Below are positions 1 to 9,248 of a stretch of 64,000 bases of DNA, piece by piece; the stretch's first letter is position 1, and every line of letters starts with the position of its first letter. This DNA is from Chloroflexi bacterium GWB2_49_20 (GTDB taxonomy: Bacteria > Chloroflexota > Anaerolineae > Anaerolineales > Villigracilaceae). The stretch lies in NCBI GenBank assembly GCA_001796335.1, contig MGMF01000016.1:1-64000 (forward strand), in the 5' to 3' direction. The position numbers and the translations under genes were made by a program. The notes below the pieces were generated by a model. The model saw only the letters and a list, made by a program, of their open reading frames with translations. It had not been told where the DNA came from and ran no database searches.

Positions 1-28
1 TTCTGGCTGCACTCAATTTAGTAACCAC
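1..28 (-). CDS. possible gene start running off the left edge
   Basis: On the minus strand a GTG codon at 28-26 follows a very strong Shine-Dalgarno sequence (AGGAGGAGG) with a five-base gap, and the frame stays open for the nine codons inside the window (MVTKLSAAR). The product cannot be recognised from nine residues. The ribosome binding site is the only support. Confidence 0.35.
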
Positions 29-136
29 AATAACCTCCTCCTGAACAAATGATCGGTTTTAGCGATTAAGTAACGGACATCCTTATGTTCATCATCCTGT
101 ACATTGGCGTGTTTTCAGTTGCATGTCTTCCTTGTC

Positions 137-168
137 AAAAAAAATAGAACCTGGGGATAAGCCAGGTT
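137..168 (-). terminator. intrinsic terminator, minus strand
   Basis: A 7-bp perfect stem (AACCTGG/CCAGGTT, 148-154 and 162-168) is followed on the minus strand by a run of eight T at 144-137. It would end transcription arriving from the right on the minus strand, just before the gene start at position 28. Confidence 0.55.
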
Positions 169-742
169 AATATGGAAAGGAATGAAAAGACCGGGAATCA
201 ATCCTGCTAAACTTCGGTAACCTGACAGTTAATTTCGGAATATCCTTCATCAGACCCTTGTTTTTATGTCACCACCTTTCGTTGACTTTACCTCCAGGGT
301 TAGATAAATTATATAATATTGAAGTTTGAAAAACAAGTGGGAATTTACACAAAGTTGAAACCTTTTGCTTTGCTTTCTGAAAAAACCTTCAACCATGATT
401 ATTTTCTTTTTCATTAAAAAGACAATTTCATTTGTACTTGCATTTCCAGTTTTTAGAGCCTTCCGGTTCGACACCAAAAGATTGGATTTCAACATTTAGC
501 CTGGCAAAGCTGCGCGGGTTTTTTTTGAGAGGCGGTATCGCTCCGGCTGCGTCGTATTGCCCTCATCCACCAGCAGAGTGGTGCCGGTGACGACGGAGGA
601 GGTTGCCAACGGCAAGGTCTCAGGCCGCCTGTCGGCTTTGTAAATTTTGGATGATTTTCATTACCCGGTTGTAAATTGATATTATTTACCCTATAATCAT
701 TGATGGATTATTTAAATAGACTGTGAAAAAAGGAGAACAACC
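169..742. other. intergenic, no convincing gene
   Basis: No reading frame here has both a good ribosome binding site and protein-like composition. A 27-codon minus-strand frame near 181-264 ends just before the terminator at 137-168 and may be a gene remnant. The stretch 554-593 is a copy of the 3' end of the SDR gene (listed separately). An AT-rich promoter-like region precedes the gene at 743. Confidence 0.5.
554..593 (-). repeat. partial copy of the SDR gene 3' end
   Basis: These 40 bases match 1729-1768, the end of the SDR gene, at about 37 of 40 positions. On the minus strand they encode VVTGTTLLVDEGNT, against FVTGTTLLVDGGNT in the intact gene. The copy and the intact end have the same orientation and bracket the zinc-ribbon gene at 743-1654. 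Confidence 0.8.
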
Positions 743-1654
743 ATGATCCATTGTCATAAGTGTAAAACGCAAAATCGAGCGGATGCCCAAAAATGCAGCC
801 AGTGCGGGAAGGATCTTTTACCCGGTTCGGGTTTTGGTGAAAGGGCCTCCGGGTTTGGGTGCATGATTGTACTGGCTGCACTCTCCATACCAATCATGTA
901 CTTTTGTTCCCAATCCGCCATCGCGGTCGGAGAAGGAACAGGCTTCAGCACTGCCCTGTTGATTTTGGGACCCATATTTGCTTTGATGTTCCTTCTATTT
1001 GGATTAATCCTTGCATTCCGAAAAGTGCCAATGTATGAGCGTTACCAAAAACGTGCCGAGCGGCATATCCTGCTCGACCCGCAGCAGGCTCTTGTGGATT
1101 TTACACAAGCAATTGCCAACCTGCCTAATAAAACAAGTGCGATCCGCCTCAAGCTCTTGAAACAACGGGCAGAATTATATACACAACAGGAAATGCACAA
1201 TGACGCCCAAACTGACTATAGACAGGCGCTGACCCTGGCGGATGAACTGTATAATACTCAGCCACAAAAGGAAAAATTGCAGTATCTGGAAGAACGCGTT
1301 AATCTGTTGGAGAAATTGGGGCGGCAGGATGAAGCAGACCTGGAAGGACTTAACTATACCTACCTTGCAGAAAAAGCGTTACCGGAAAAAAAGATTGCCA
1401 TGGGTGTTAGAGAGGGAATTGAGCAGGCTAACACCGATTCTAAACGAAATGATATCCATACAAAGCGCAAGGCAATTCTGGATCGAGGCCGGTTCAAAGC
1501 CCTGGGATATTGCCGCAAGTGCAAAACAGCGGTTGAGCTTGATCATACCTTACGCTGCAAAGTAAATGCAATGCACGATAAGGTTAAATCAATCCGGTTT
1601 GTGCGGGTGGAGGAAATGGACAGGGTGAAACAGGAAATTTCAGCCTCGCGATAA
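743..1654 (+). CDS. zinc-ribbon membrane protein with TPR-like region
   Basis: The 303-residue protein opens with a double CxxC zinc ribbon (CHKCKTQ...CSQC, residues 4-21), followed by two hydrophobic segments at about 37-57 and 64-88. A helical TPR-like region (about 105-190) follows, and a second short CxxC motif (CRKCK...LRC) lies near residue 258. This architecture suggests a membrane-anchored adaptor or regulatory protein; no catalytic motif is visible and no specific function can be given. The ATG at 743 has the binding site AAGGAG eight bases upstream. The gene is bracketed by the intact SDR 3' end and a partial copy of it, so it looks like inserted cargo. Confidence 0.8.
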   Translation: MIHCHKCKTQNRADAQKCSQCGKDLLPGSGFGERASGFGCMIVLAALSIPIMYFCSQSAIAVGEGTGFSTALLILGPIFALMFLLFGLILAFRKVPMYERYQKRAERHILLDPQQALVDFTQAIANLPNKTSAIRLKLLKQRAELYTQQEMHNDAQTDYRQALTLADELYNTQPQKEKLQYLEERVNLLEKLGRQDEADLEGLNYTYLAEKALPEKKIAMGVREGIEQANTDSKRNDIHTKRKAILDRGRFKALGYCRKCKTAVELDHTLRCKVNAMHDKVKSIRFVRVEEMDRVKQEISASR

Positions 1655-1718
1655 TTTTGTTTGCAGCATGACAATTGCAACCAATTTACACCAGATTTTG
1701 AATCTCTGGAAAAGCCAT

Positions 1719-2501
1719 CTATTGCGCTGTATTACCCCCATCCACCAGCAGGGTGGTGCCGGTGACGAAAGAAGAGTCGTCGCTGGCCAGGAAAAGCACA
1801 GCCCGCGCGATCTCGTCCGCGCTGGCGAAGCGTTTCATCGGCAGGTACCCGGCTGATTCGCACAAGGCTTCCTCATATGTGACCGCACCCGAACCCTGGA
1901 AATAGCCCTGTTCCAGCCAGCGCTCCACGAAGGTATCTCCCGGGCAAACCGCGTTGACACGGATGCCCTCCTGGGCGTGATCCAGCGCCATGCTTTTGGT
2001 CATCAGCACCACGGCACCCTTGCTGGTGGCATATGCCAGGGCATCTTTGGCACCGACCACACCCCAATCTGAGGCATTGTTGACGATGACACCCTTGCGC
2101 GCCGCGCGCATATGCGGCAGCACCAGACGGCTCATGCGCCAGACCGCAGTCACGTTCAACGCCATCAAGCGCTCCCAGTCGGCCTCACTGGTGGATTCGG
2201 CAGTGCCCTGCATGACCACACCGGCATTATTAAAGAGGATGTCGATCTGACCGAACTGTCGCATGGTCTCGTCCACGACGCGCTGGCAATCTTCCAGCCG
2301 GGAATGGTCCGCCTGAATAAAGACAGCCCGGACTCCCATCTGGCGGGCTTGTTCCGCCACCTCTTCCCCCAGCCCGGCGCGGCGCCCGGTGATGACCAGG
2401 TCTGCTCCCTGGCTGGCAAACAGCAGGGCGGTGGCTTTACCAATGCCGGAGGTGGCGCCGGTCAGGATGGCAACCTGGCCGGATAATTTAGGAGTATTCA
2501 A
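1719..2501 (-). CDS. SDR-family oxidoreductase
   Basis: Short-chain dehydrogenase/reductase of 260 residues, the normal classical SDR length. It carries the NAD(P)-binding glycine motif TGATSGIG (residues 15-22), the NNAG motif (about residue 90), and the catalytic Ser in NNASDWG with the YxxxK pair YATSK (about 157-161). It should oxidise or reduce an alcohol/ketone in the cytoplasm; the substrate is not readable. GRRAG after the second strand hints at NADP preference. The start is TTG at 2501 with AAGGAG upstream; no in-frame ATG lies nearby. Its last 13 codons are partly copied at 554-593. Confidence 0.9.
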   Translation of the reverse strand: MNTPKLSGQVAILTGATSGIGKATALLFASQGADLVITGRRAGLGEEVAEQARQMGVRAVFIQADHSRLEDCQRVVDETMRQFGQIDILFNNAGVVMQGTAESTSEADWERLMALNVTAVWRMSRLVLPHMRAARKGVIVNNASDWGVVGAKDALAYATSKGAVVLMTKSMALDHAQEGIRVNAVCPGDTFVERWLEQGYFQGSGAVTYEEALCESAGYLPMKRFASADEIARAVLFLASDDSSFVTGTTLLVDGGNTAQ

Positions 2502-2686
2502 CCTGCTCCTTAAATTGTTGACCTTTTGGATATGATGACAGGGATATAAGAAATTCTCTTGTTAAACCATTTTACCATTCTCCCCCTGCTGTATCGGCAT
2601 GTTGGCCAGCAATTCTGAGAGAAATGAGTGCTTTGCACCTGGTGCGGAGAAGTCAATAGGAGAATTGCTCCATAATAACAATGCGT

Positions 2687-2917
2687 GTATCTACTCACGT
2701 CCATAATTGCGATTAATTCCACAGTGGCAGAACGCTGCTGTTCAATGCAAAAAAGCTCTATCTTCTGTCTTTGCGAGGAGCACATACGCACTGGCTTATC
2801 GTGTCCTCCCAGCGACGCCGAAGACCCCGATGCTTTTTGGGGTGGCAATCCCCATGCCGGAGAGGAGACTGCCACGCTGCGCTCGCAGTGACAAAATCTG
2901 ATATGGTGAGTAGATAC
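2687..2917 (+). mobile_element. MITE-like element, copy 1 (231 bp)
   Basis: The element is bounded by a perfect 12-bp terminal inverted repeat (GTATCTACTCAC / GTGAGTAGATAC) and flanked by an 8-bp direct target duplication CAATGCGT (2679-2686 and 2918-2925). Copies 2 (5493-5723) and 3 (41861-42091, inverted) are the same length and nearly identical. It encodes no transposase; short open frames crossing it are not credible genes. It lies between the convergent-side ends of the SDR and GNAT-like genes. Confidence 0.92.
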
Positions 2918-2965
2918 CAATGCGTCATGTAAATGCAAAAAGACTTTCGGAATTACAATAGTCTT

Positions 2966-4102
2966 TTATGAATCCACTTCCTTCACATAAAAGCGGTAGC
3001 GCTTGTAGATCTTGGCGCCCATGCGGTGTGCAAGGGGAAAGGTATCGGTGTTGTCTTCGCCGGTCAGGGACAAGTCGGCCCACTTATAGCCTTTGGCAGC
3101 CAGGCGTTGGGCCATTTCGGCGAAGAGCAGCACGCCCACGCCTGTATCCCAGTATTCCGGGGGTACCACGATACTTTTAATGGCGATGCTTTCAGGTTTG
3201 AAGCGCGCATAGCGCAGCAGGCGCAGATAATCCCAGGGGTGGCGCAGGCCGTTCAAATGGATGAAGACCTCGTTCAGGTTGGGGATGCCCGGGAACCAGC
3301 CGACCGCCTGCCCGTCGATCTCGGCGAAGAGCACCAGGTCGGGATCGACCACCTCCAGCATGGGCAGCACCATAGCCTCAATGGAGGCACGCGTATAAGG
3401 TGTGAAGTCCGCCATGTGTGCCAGGCCGCGGTTCTGCAGGTCGAGGATGCGGTTGATCTCCCCTTCGTAATCCTTCAGGTCTGCACTGCGGATGGTAATG
3501 TTCTTGCGCGTGGCGATTTTCTCCGCCAGGCGCAGCATGTGCTGGATCTCCGGCTTGTCCAGGTCCACGTCGATCTCGTAAGCCAGCCCGTCTTCTCCGT
3601 ATTTGCTGAACCCGAAACGCTCAAAAAAACCCGGGTAATAAGCGGGGTTGTGCCCGCAGTAAACCGCGGGCGGGCGGGTGCGGCCTTCTATTAATATACC
3701 GCGTGACTCCTCCCGGTCCAGGTTAAAGGTTCCCAGGATGCGCTTTAACTTATGCTGCCAGGCCCAGTCTTCAGCCCGGGTGAACAGGTCCCGGGCAACG
3801 CTGAAATCTTCCACGCATTCAAAGAATCCGATGCTGCATTCCCCAAATCCATGGGCGCGCGTGGCGGATTGGTCTTCGGCGCACGAAATGGTGCCGACCG
3901 GTTTACCATCCTGCCAGGCCATGAACAATTCAGCATAGCCATCCTGGAAGAATTTGCCGCGTTTGGGGTCGATCAGCTTGCGGCGCTCGGGCAGAAGCGG
4001 CGGCACCCATAGCGGATCCCCCTTGTAGATGCGCCACGGGAAGGTTAGAAAGAGCTCTTTTTCATGGCGGGTGTGGACAGGCTTGATCTCGATCCGGCTC
4101 AC
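2966..4102 (-). CDS. GNAT-like acetyltransferase family protein
   Basis: A 378-residue soluble protein starting MSRIEIKPVHTRHEKELFLTFP, with the FPWRIYKGDPLWVPPLLPE block typical of a large GNAT-like family of unknown substrate. The C-terminal part (about 225-370) carries the acetyltransferase-like fold, including the VLFAEIDGQAVGWF strand pair and a PEYWDTGVGVLLFAEMA acetyl-CoA-loop-like region. Its ATG overlaps the stop of the upstream transporter as ATGA (4099-4102), so the two genes are translationally coupled and probably used together. The substrate is unknown. Confidence 0.75.
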   Translation of the reverse strand: MSRIEIKPVHTRHEKELFLTFPWRIYKGDPLWVPPLLPERRKLIDPKRGKFFQDGYAELFMAWQDGKPVGTISCAEDQSATRAHGFGECSIGFFECVEDFSVARDLFTRAEDWAWQHKLKRILGTFNLDREESRGILIEGRTRPPAVYCGHNPAYYPGFFERFGFSKYGEDGLAYEIDVDLDKPEIQHMLRLAEKIATRKNITIRSADLKDYEGEINRILDLQNRGLAHMADFTPYTRASIEAMVLPMLEVVDPDLVLFAEIDGQAVGWFPGIPNLNEVFIHLNGLRHPWDYLRLLRYARFKPESIAIKSIVVPPEYWDTGVGVLLFAEMAQRLAAKGYKWADLSLTGEDNTDTFPLAHRMGAKIYKRYRFYVKEVDS

Positions 4103-5463
4103 TTGGCCTCCATGCTTTTGGCTTTGCGCCGGGCTTCCAATTCTTTGGCGATTTCAGAGTAGTTTTCGCGCCCAAGTGGATACAAAATGGCGAATAAGAT
4201 GCCCAGACACAGCATAACTGCCGGGATGGGACCTGTCACAATGCGAATGCCGGTGATGGCGCTGGCGGGTTGTGTGGCGCTGCTGGAGATGTATCCGCTG
4301 GCATCCAGCACCAGCAGGGAAAGCGGGATGGCAATGGAAGAAGCGATCTTGGCTGCCAGGGTGATCAGGCTGTAGAACATGCCCTCATGACGCTCGCCGG
4401 TTTTCCACTCCCCCCATTCGATGGCATCCGGCAGGATGGACCAGGGCAGGATGTGGGCAGCCGAAACCCCAATGCCTGCCAGGACGCACAGAAACATGAG
4501 CAGGGCTATGGGGGAACCCGGGCCAAGCGTGATGAGCAAAAGCTGCACCACTGCCCAGAAGGAGATCCCTGCGATGTAAGCGTAGCGTTTGTTCATCTTT
4601 TTTGAGACAAATTCCCACAGCGGCAGGGCAAAGATGGCTACCACGAAGATGGTCCCCATGATCAGGTCAGACTGGGATTCACGCCCAACCACCCACTTTA
4701 TATAGAATAAGAGAATGGTCTGCAGGATATCCATTGAGACCATAGTGAAAAGATAGATGACCAGCCCAAAGACGAAAGGCCTGTTCTTCAAGGCGGCCCG
4801 CATGGATTCGAGGATGCCCGGTTGTTTCAACTGGCTGAACTCGGCGCGCTCGCGCGTTCCAAAAAAGACCAGCAGCAGGGGGATGGCGGACGCCAATCCA
4901 AAAGTGGCGCCCATCAGCAGGATCCGCCCGGCATTCTCAGGCCGGAAGCCCTGCACGATGATGAGCGGCAGGGTAAAAGCCAGCAAGCCTCCCAGGATTG
5001 AAAAGAACATGCGCGTGGTGGTGAGCGAGGTGCGTTCATCATAATCCGAGGTCAATTCGGGGGTCAGGGCAAAGTAAGGCATGTAGACGAACGTGGCGGC
5101 GACGTCAAAGGCCATGTAGGCTGCTGCATAGTAAACTGCCAGGGCAACCTGGCTCTGGAAAGGGGGATGCCACCATAGCAGGACATAGACCAGGGCGAAG
5201 GGGATGGCACCAAACAAAAGGAATGGCCGCCTGCGCCCCCAGCGCGTACGCGTGCGGTCGGAAATGTAACCGATGATGGGGTCGTTGATGTAATCGGAGG
5301 TGCGCCCGATAAAGATGGCTGCCGCAGCTACCGCAGGAGTCAGCCCGACCACATCGGTTAAAAAGATGGCGAAATAGGCGGCAATGATGGTGTAGGTCAG
5401 GCTGAAGCCAACATCCCCTACTCCGTACATCCATTTATCCCGGCGGGTCAACTTCTTTTGCAT
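4099..5463 (-). CDS. GPH/MelB-type MFS sugar symporter
   Basis: A 454-residue membrane protein with about twelve transmembrane segments and the glycoside-pentoside-hexuronide symporter signature: YGVGDVGFSLTY at the N-terminus, then GRTSDYINDPIIGYISDRTRTRWGRRRPFLL with the conserved aspartates and RWGRRRP loop. Such proteins import sugars or sugar acids with a cation; the substrate is not readable. The ATG at 5463 has AGGAG upstream. A MITE (5493-5723) has inserted directly upstream, so the native promoter has probably been displaced or replaced. It is coupled to the downstream GNAT-like gene. Confidence 0.9.
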   Translation of the reverse strand: MQKKLTRRDKWMYGVGDVGFSLTYTIIAAYFAIFLTDVVGLTPAVAAAAIFIGRTSDYINDPIIGYISDRTRTRWGRRRPFLLFGAIPFALVYVLLWWHPPFQSQVALAVYYAAAYMAFDVAATFVYMPYFALTPELTSDYDERTSLTTTRMFFSILGGLLAFTLPLIIVQGFRPENAGRILLMGATFGLASAIPLLLVFFGTRERAEFSQLKQPGILESMRAALKNRPFVFGLVIYLFTMVSMDILQTILLFYIKWVVGRESQSDLIMGTIFVVAIFALPLWEFVSKKMNKRYAYIAGISFWAVVQLLLITLGPGSPIALLMFLCVLAGIGVSAAHILPWSILPDAIEWGEWKTGERHEGMFYSLITLAAKIASSIAIPLSLLVLDASGYISSSATQPASAITGIRIVTGPIPAVMLCLGILFAILYPLGRENYSEIAKELEARRKAKSMEAK

Positions 5464-5492
5464 GTTGGCGGCTCCTGTAATGAAGATTTATG

Positions 5493-5723
5493 GTATCTAC
5501 TCACGTCCATAATTGCGATTAATTCCACAGTGGCAGAACGCTGCTGTTCAATGCAAAAAAGCTCTATCTTCTGTCTTTGCGAGGAGCACATACGCACTGG
5601 CTTATCGTGTCCTTCCAGCGACGCCGGAGACTCCGATGCTTTTTGGGGTGGCAATCCCCATGCCGGAGAGGAGACTGCCACGCTGCGCTCGCAGTGACAA
5701 AATCTGATATGGTGAGTAGATAC
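5493..5723 (+). mobile_element. MITE-like element, copy 2 (231 bp)
   Basis: Same orientation and length as copy 1, with the same 12-bp terminal inverted repeat. The perfect 8-bp target duplication GATTTATG lies at 5485-5492 and 5724-5731. The different duplication from copy 1 shows an independent insertion. It sits 29 bp upstream of the symporter start codon. Confidence 0.92.
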
Positions 5724-5834
5724 GATTTATGTTATTAAACCCGCCGGAGAGGCCGGGTTGCGCTGAGTTTTCAGGGCTCTTCCCGATAATTTGGAGGCAT
5801 GTTTCCCCTTCTTAAAGAAGATATTTTTATGGAT

Positions 5835-6680
5835 CTACAGGGAGATGAAAACCAGTGCGACCAGTGCGCACAGGATGCCGATCATTTGCGAGGGAGTGAT
5901 TTTTTCTTTTAAGACCACACGGGCCAATGCCACGGTCGAACCAGGGTAGAGCGAACTGACGACCGCGGCCATGTCCAGGCGGCCTAATTGAGAGGCAAGT
6001 ATATAAAACACATTGCCGGCTGTGTCGAGCAGGCTGATCAGACCGATGTTCATCCAGTGTTTACGATCAGGCAGCCAGGACTGGCGCCTCAGGGTTGTGT
6101 ACAGCAGAAGGCTGGGGATCGAACCGAGGCGGGTGGCCACCACCGGCCAGATGACCGCATGGTCGCTGGCTTGGTGCATGCCCACAAAGAACAAGCCAAA
6201 AAAGATGCCGGATAGAACCGGCAGGCGCAGTTTTGCGAGGAAGTTCGCCAGGCTGATCTTTCCGCTTTGCGCGATCAACCAGATGGCCACCAGCGCCAGG
6301 GCAAAACCGGTCAGCATATACACACCGGGCAGGCCTTCTGTCCAGAGCCCCACCAGGACAGGAATGGCTGCCGCCACCAGGGCGGAGACCGGTGAAGCCA
6401 GGCTCATCTGGCCTTCGGCCAGGGAGCGGTACAGCAAAATCAATCCGGCTCCACCTGCCACTCCGGAGAAGATGGCGAAAATCCAATCACGTGCAGGCGG
6501 CAGGGCTTCCCCAAGCAGAAGTGCGATCGGAACCAGCAAAATCAGGCTGCCGATATACCCGAGGATGACAATGCCAACGCTGCTGGTACGTTTGGCCACC
6601 AGGCCTCCGGTGAAATCGGCTGCGCCATAGGTCAGCGCCGAAACCAGGCCAAACAGGATGGGGATGGATACAAGTCCCAT
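5835..6680 (-). CDS. EamA/DMT-superfamily transporter
   Basis: A 281-residue protein with about ten hydrophobic segments arranged as two EamA repeats (roughly 5-135 and 150-280), the standard drug/metabolite transporter size. GAADFTGGLVAK near the N-terminus and SSLYPGSTVALARVVLKEKITPSQ near the C-terminus are typical of the family. It should export or exchange a small metabolite across the inner membrane; the substrate is unknown. The start codon overlaps the stop of the CitE-like lyase gene (TAATG at 6678-6682), so both are read from one message and the transporter may handle a related acid. Confidence 0.85.
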   Translation of the reverse strand: MGLVSIPILFGLVSALTYGAADFTGGLVAKRTSSVGIVILGYIGSLILLVPIALLLGEALPPARDWIFAIFSGVAGGAGLILLYRSLAEGQMSLASPVSALVAAAIPVLVGLWTEGLPGVYMLTGFALALVAIWLIAQSGKISLANFLAKLRLPVLSGIFFGLFFVGMHQASDHAVIWPVVATRLGSIPSLLLYTTLRRQSWLPDRKHWMNIGLISLLDTAGNVFYILASQLGRLDMAAVVSSLYPGSTVALARVVLKEKITPSQMIGILCALVALVFISL

Positions 6681-7555
6681 TAGAGCTTCTTTTTGGCCGC
6701 ATTGGCGCGCAGGAGCACTGCCCGGGCAGCTTTCACCAGAGGCATGTCGATCATCTTATTCCCATCCAGCGCATACGCGCCTTTGCCCTCCTTAAGGCTG
6801 GCTTCAAAAGAAGCCACGATGCGTTGGGCATGTTCGATGGCAGCCTGGTCCGGGCTGAAGGCCTCCTGGACAGGAGCCACCTGGTTGGGATGGATGACCT
6901 GTTTGCCGCTGTAGCCCAGTTGTGCCCCAAAGCGTGACTCCGCACGCAGCTTTTCGATGTCTTTAAAGTCAATGCTGACCATATCGATGGCCTGCAAGCC
7001 ATAGGCGGCCGCGGCGATGACGACAGCACTGCGGGCGTGGAAGACCTCCCAGGCTTCGGGGGTGCGCATGGCGCCGATATCCGCAGCGAAATCCTCGGCG
7101 CCGAAGATGATGGCATCCAGGCGTGGCTGTGAAGCGATCTCATTTAGGTTGAGAATGCCGCGGGCGGTCTCCACATCCACGATCAGACGGATGGAATGGA
7201 GCGGCCAGCCATGTGCCAGTTCAACGGATTCGATCTGTTCGTTGACCCAGGCCACCTGCCTGGCGTTTTCCACTTTTGGGATGACGATCCCATCCGGGTG
7301 GGCAGGCAGCACGGCAGCCAGCTCATCCGCCTCCAGCCCCGAGCCGACCGGGTTGATGCGCACCAGTTTCTCGGATTGCCCAAAATCCAGTTCTTGCAGG
7401 GCGGCAACGATGCAGGCAAGAGCCTCCGGTTTGCGGCTGGGTGCCACCCCGTCCTCCATGTCCATGCAAATGCAGTCCACGTTCAGGGTCAGGGCTTTTT
7501 CAATTTTGTGGCGATCGTCGCCGGGTACGTACAGAAGGGTTCGTCTTGAGTGCAT
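6680..7555 (-). CDS. CitE-like HpcH/HpaI-family CoA-ester lyase
   Basis: The protein starting MHSRRTLLYVPGDDRHKIEKAL has 291 residues and belongs to the HpcH/HpaI aldolase, citrate lyase beta-like family. RTLLYVPGDD, DMEDGVAPSRK, LVRINP, IVIPKVENARQV and IIFGAEDFAADIGAMR are the family blocks; the Glu and Asp of VDVETARG and GAEDFAADIG bind the divalent metal. The likely reaction is cleavage or hydrolysis of a malyl-CoA- or citramalyl-CoA-like ester. The start at 7555 is chosen over an upstream ATG at 7630 because GGAG lies six bases before it and the family begins there. It is coupled to the EamA transporter. Confidence 0.88.
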   Translation of the reverse strand: MHSRRTLLYVPGDDRHKIEKALTLNVDCICMDMEDGVAPSRKPEALACIVAALQELDFGQSEKLVRINPVGSGLEADELAAVLPAHPDGIVIPKVENARQVAWVNEQIESVELAHGWPLHSIRLIVDVETARGILNLNEIASQPRLDAIIFGAEDFAADIGAMRTPEAWEVFHARSAVVIAAAAYGLQAIDMVSIDFKDIEKLRAESRFGAQLGYSGKQVIHPNQVAPVQEAFSPDQAAIEHAQRIVASFEASLKEGKGAYALDGNKMIDMPLVKAARAVLLRANAAKKKL

Positions 7556-7873
7556 GCATTCTCCAGGTTGGGGATGGTGTTTGGTTTCCCAGAATCTTAC
7601 CCTAAAAAGAGCTTTTTGGCATGACTGCAAACAATCATAAATTCTTCCAGTGGTCAGGTTGCTGCGTTATCAGAAGAGGTTTGCCAGGGTCTAAACCCTC
7701 TCAGATCTGCTTATATTAGGCAGTTTTGGTTTTTTCATGTAAAATACCAGCATAGAATCAGCAAGGGTATCCTCTCAATCAATAGGGGTGGTTGCGGGAA
7801 GTGTCACTGCCTGCCCTTACCCCTGTGTTTATTGGATCGATACACCAAAAATCTTCCAAAGGAGAGAGAATAG
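7556..7873. other. divergent intergenic region
   Basis: About 318 bp separates the minus-strand lyase gene from the plus-strand thiolase gene and must hold both promoters. It is AT-rich around 7709-7760. A strong binding site AAGGAGAG precedes the thiolase ATG. No gene or clear operator palindrome is visible. Confidence 0.5.
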
Positions 7874-9238
7874 ATGAGACCTGTCTATGCCATATCGGGA
7901 GGTGTTTCCAAGTTTGCCAAAGCCCGCCCCGATAAGACCTTCCAGGCGATCGTCAAAGAGGCGTACGATTACGCCATTCAAGACATCGGGCTGGATTTTC
8001 CTACTTTTACCAGGTTGGTCGACGGATCGGTGGCTTCATACTTTTCGGACCACTTCTCCCGCCAATTGATGGCCGGGATCATGGCTCATGATTATCTTGG
8101 CTTATGCCCCAAACCCAGTCATCGTGTGGAAGGCGGCGGTGCAACCGGAGGGATTTGCTTCCAGGAAGCCTGGAAATCGGTCGCCAGCGGACACATGGAT
8201 ATTTGCGTGGCCTATGGCTTTGAAACCATGAGCCACGTGGAAACCTGGAAAGGCAATGAATTTATTGCCCTGGCTTCGGATATTTCGGTGGATTACCCGG
8301 TGGGAGGTTTTTACTCCGGCTATTATGCCATGATGGTGACCCGTCACATGAAGGAATTCGGCACCACGGTTGAACAGTTGGCTCATGTCAGTGTAAAAAA
8401 CCACCTGAATGCATACCATAACCCCTATGCCCAGAAACGCAATCGCCTTACCATCCAGGATGTGCGCAATGCCCCCATGGTGGCCTGGCCGTTGACCCGC
8501 CTGGACATCTGCGTGATGTCGGACGGCGCGGCTGCTTCCATCCTGGTTTCGGAAGAAGGTTTGCGCAAGCTGGAAGCCAGTGGCGCCAGGATCGCCCGTC
8601 CGCTGGTGAAAGTAACGGGTATCGGGCGTGGTACGGATGCCATGCGCATGTCCGACCGGCCTCACTTGGATTACGATAACTTCATGGAGAATTACGCCAC
8701 CCAGGACGAGAAGAATTCTGACGAGACGCGCAGCTATTACAAGAAATTATGGGATCGTGGCACGCGCTATCCGGGCGTGCACTCCTTCCGCGCCGGGCGC
8801 ACCGCCGGTAACATGGCTTACAAGCATGCCGGTATCCATGACCCGTTGAAAGAACTCGATTTCGTAGAGCTGCACGATGCCTATACTTCCAGCGAGATCC
8901 AGACCTATGAAGATATGGGTCTGTGCCGCTACGGAGAAGGCGGTCAATTTGCTGCTTCAGGTAAAGCCTTCATGCCGGGCATTGAGTACAACCTGGATCT
9001 GAAGGATAAACCTGTCTGTCCGGTCAACCCCTCCGGCGGCCTGATCGCCTGCGGACATCCCGTGGGGGCCACCGGCCTGATGCAGGCTGTCTTTGCCACC
9101 TGGCAGTTGCAAAACAGCATCCATAAACACTTTGGGGACGATGCCCTGCAGGTAAAGAATGCCAGGCGCGGTGCCATTCACTCGCATGCAGGCACCGGTA
9201 CATACGTTTCCATTTCCGTTCTGGAACGCGAAGGTTAG
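7874..9238 (+). CDS. thiolase-like protein lacking the usual catalytic cysteine
   Basis: A 454-residue protein of the SCP2/acetyl-CoA acetyltransferase-like thiolase family. Recognisable blocks are RVEGGGATGGICFQEAW (83-100), VAYGFETMSHV, DGAAASILVSEEG, FVELHDAYTSSE, and NPSGGLIACGHPVGATG. Canonical thiolases have VENACASG where this protein has VEGGGATG, so the nucleophilic Cys appears to be Gly (about residue 89). The C-terminal motif reads HSHAGTGTYV, also without Cys. The OB-fold partner starts ten bases downstream; such pairs act as complexes in acyl-CoA degradation or synthesis. The protein may be an acyl-CoA-binding subunit rather than a working thiolase. Confidence 0.85.
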   Translation: MRPVYAISGGVSKFAKARPDKTFQAIVKEAYDYAIQDIGLDFPTFTRLVDGSVASYFSDHFSRQLMAGIMAHDYLGLCPKPSHRVEGGGATGGICFQEAWKSVASGHMDICVAYGFETMSHVETWKGNEFIALASDISVDYPVGGFYSGYYAMMVTRHMKEFGTTVEQLAHVSVKNHLNAYHNPYAQKRNRLTIQDVRNAPMVAWPLTRLDICVMSDGAAASILVSEEGLRKLEASGARIARPLVKVTGIGRGTDAMRMSDRPHLDYDNFMENYATQDEKNSDETRSYYKKLWDRGTRYPGVHSFRAGRTAGNMAYKHAGIHDPLKELDFVELHDAYTSSEIQTYEDMGLCRYGEGGQFAASGKAFMPGIEYNLDLKDKPVCPVNPSGGLIACGHPVGATGLMQAVFATWQLQNSIHKHFGDDALQVKNARRGAIHSHAGTGTYVSISVLEREG

Positions 9239-9248
9239 GAGGATAAAA

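Noticed and set aside
250-495. 81-residue minus-strand open frame
   Set aside because: It has no ribosome binding site and no recognisable domain; the terminator at 137 does not support it specifically.
2707-2901. Conserved 64-residue open frame repeated at 5513-5707 and 41877-42071
   Set aside because: It lies wholly inside the MITE, has no ribosome binding site, and its conservation is explained by the near-identity of the three element copies.
2510-2938. 142-residue open frame over MITE copy 1
   Set aside because: It is formed by the element and its flanks and has no start signal.
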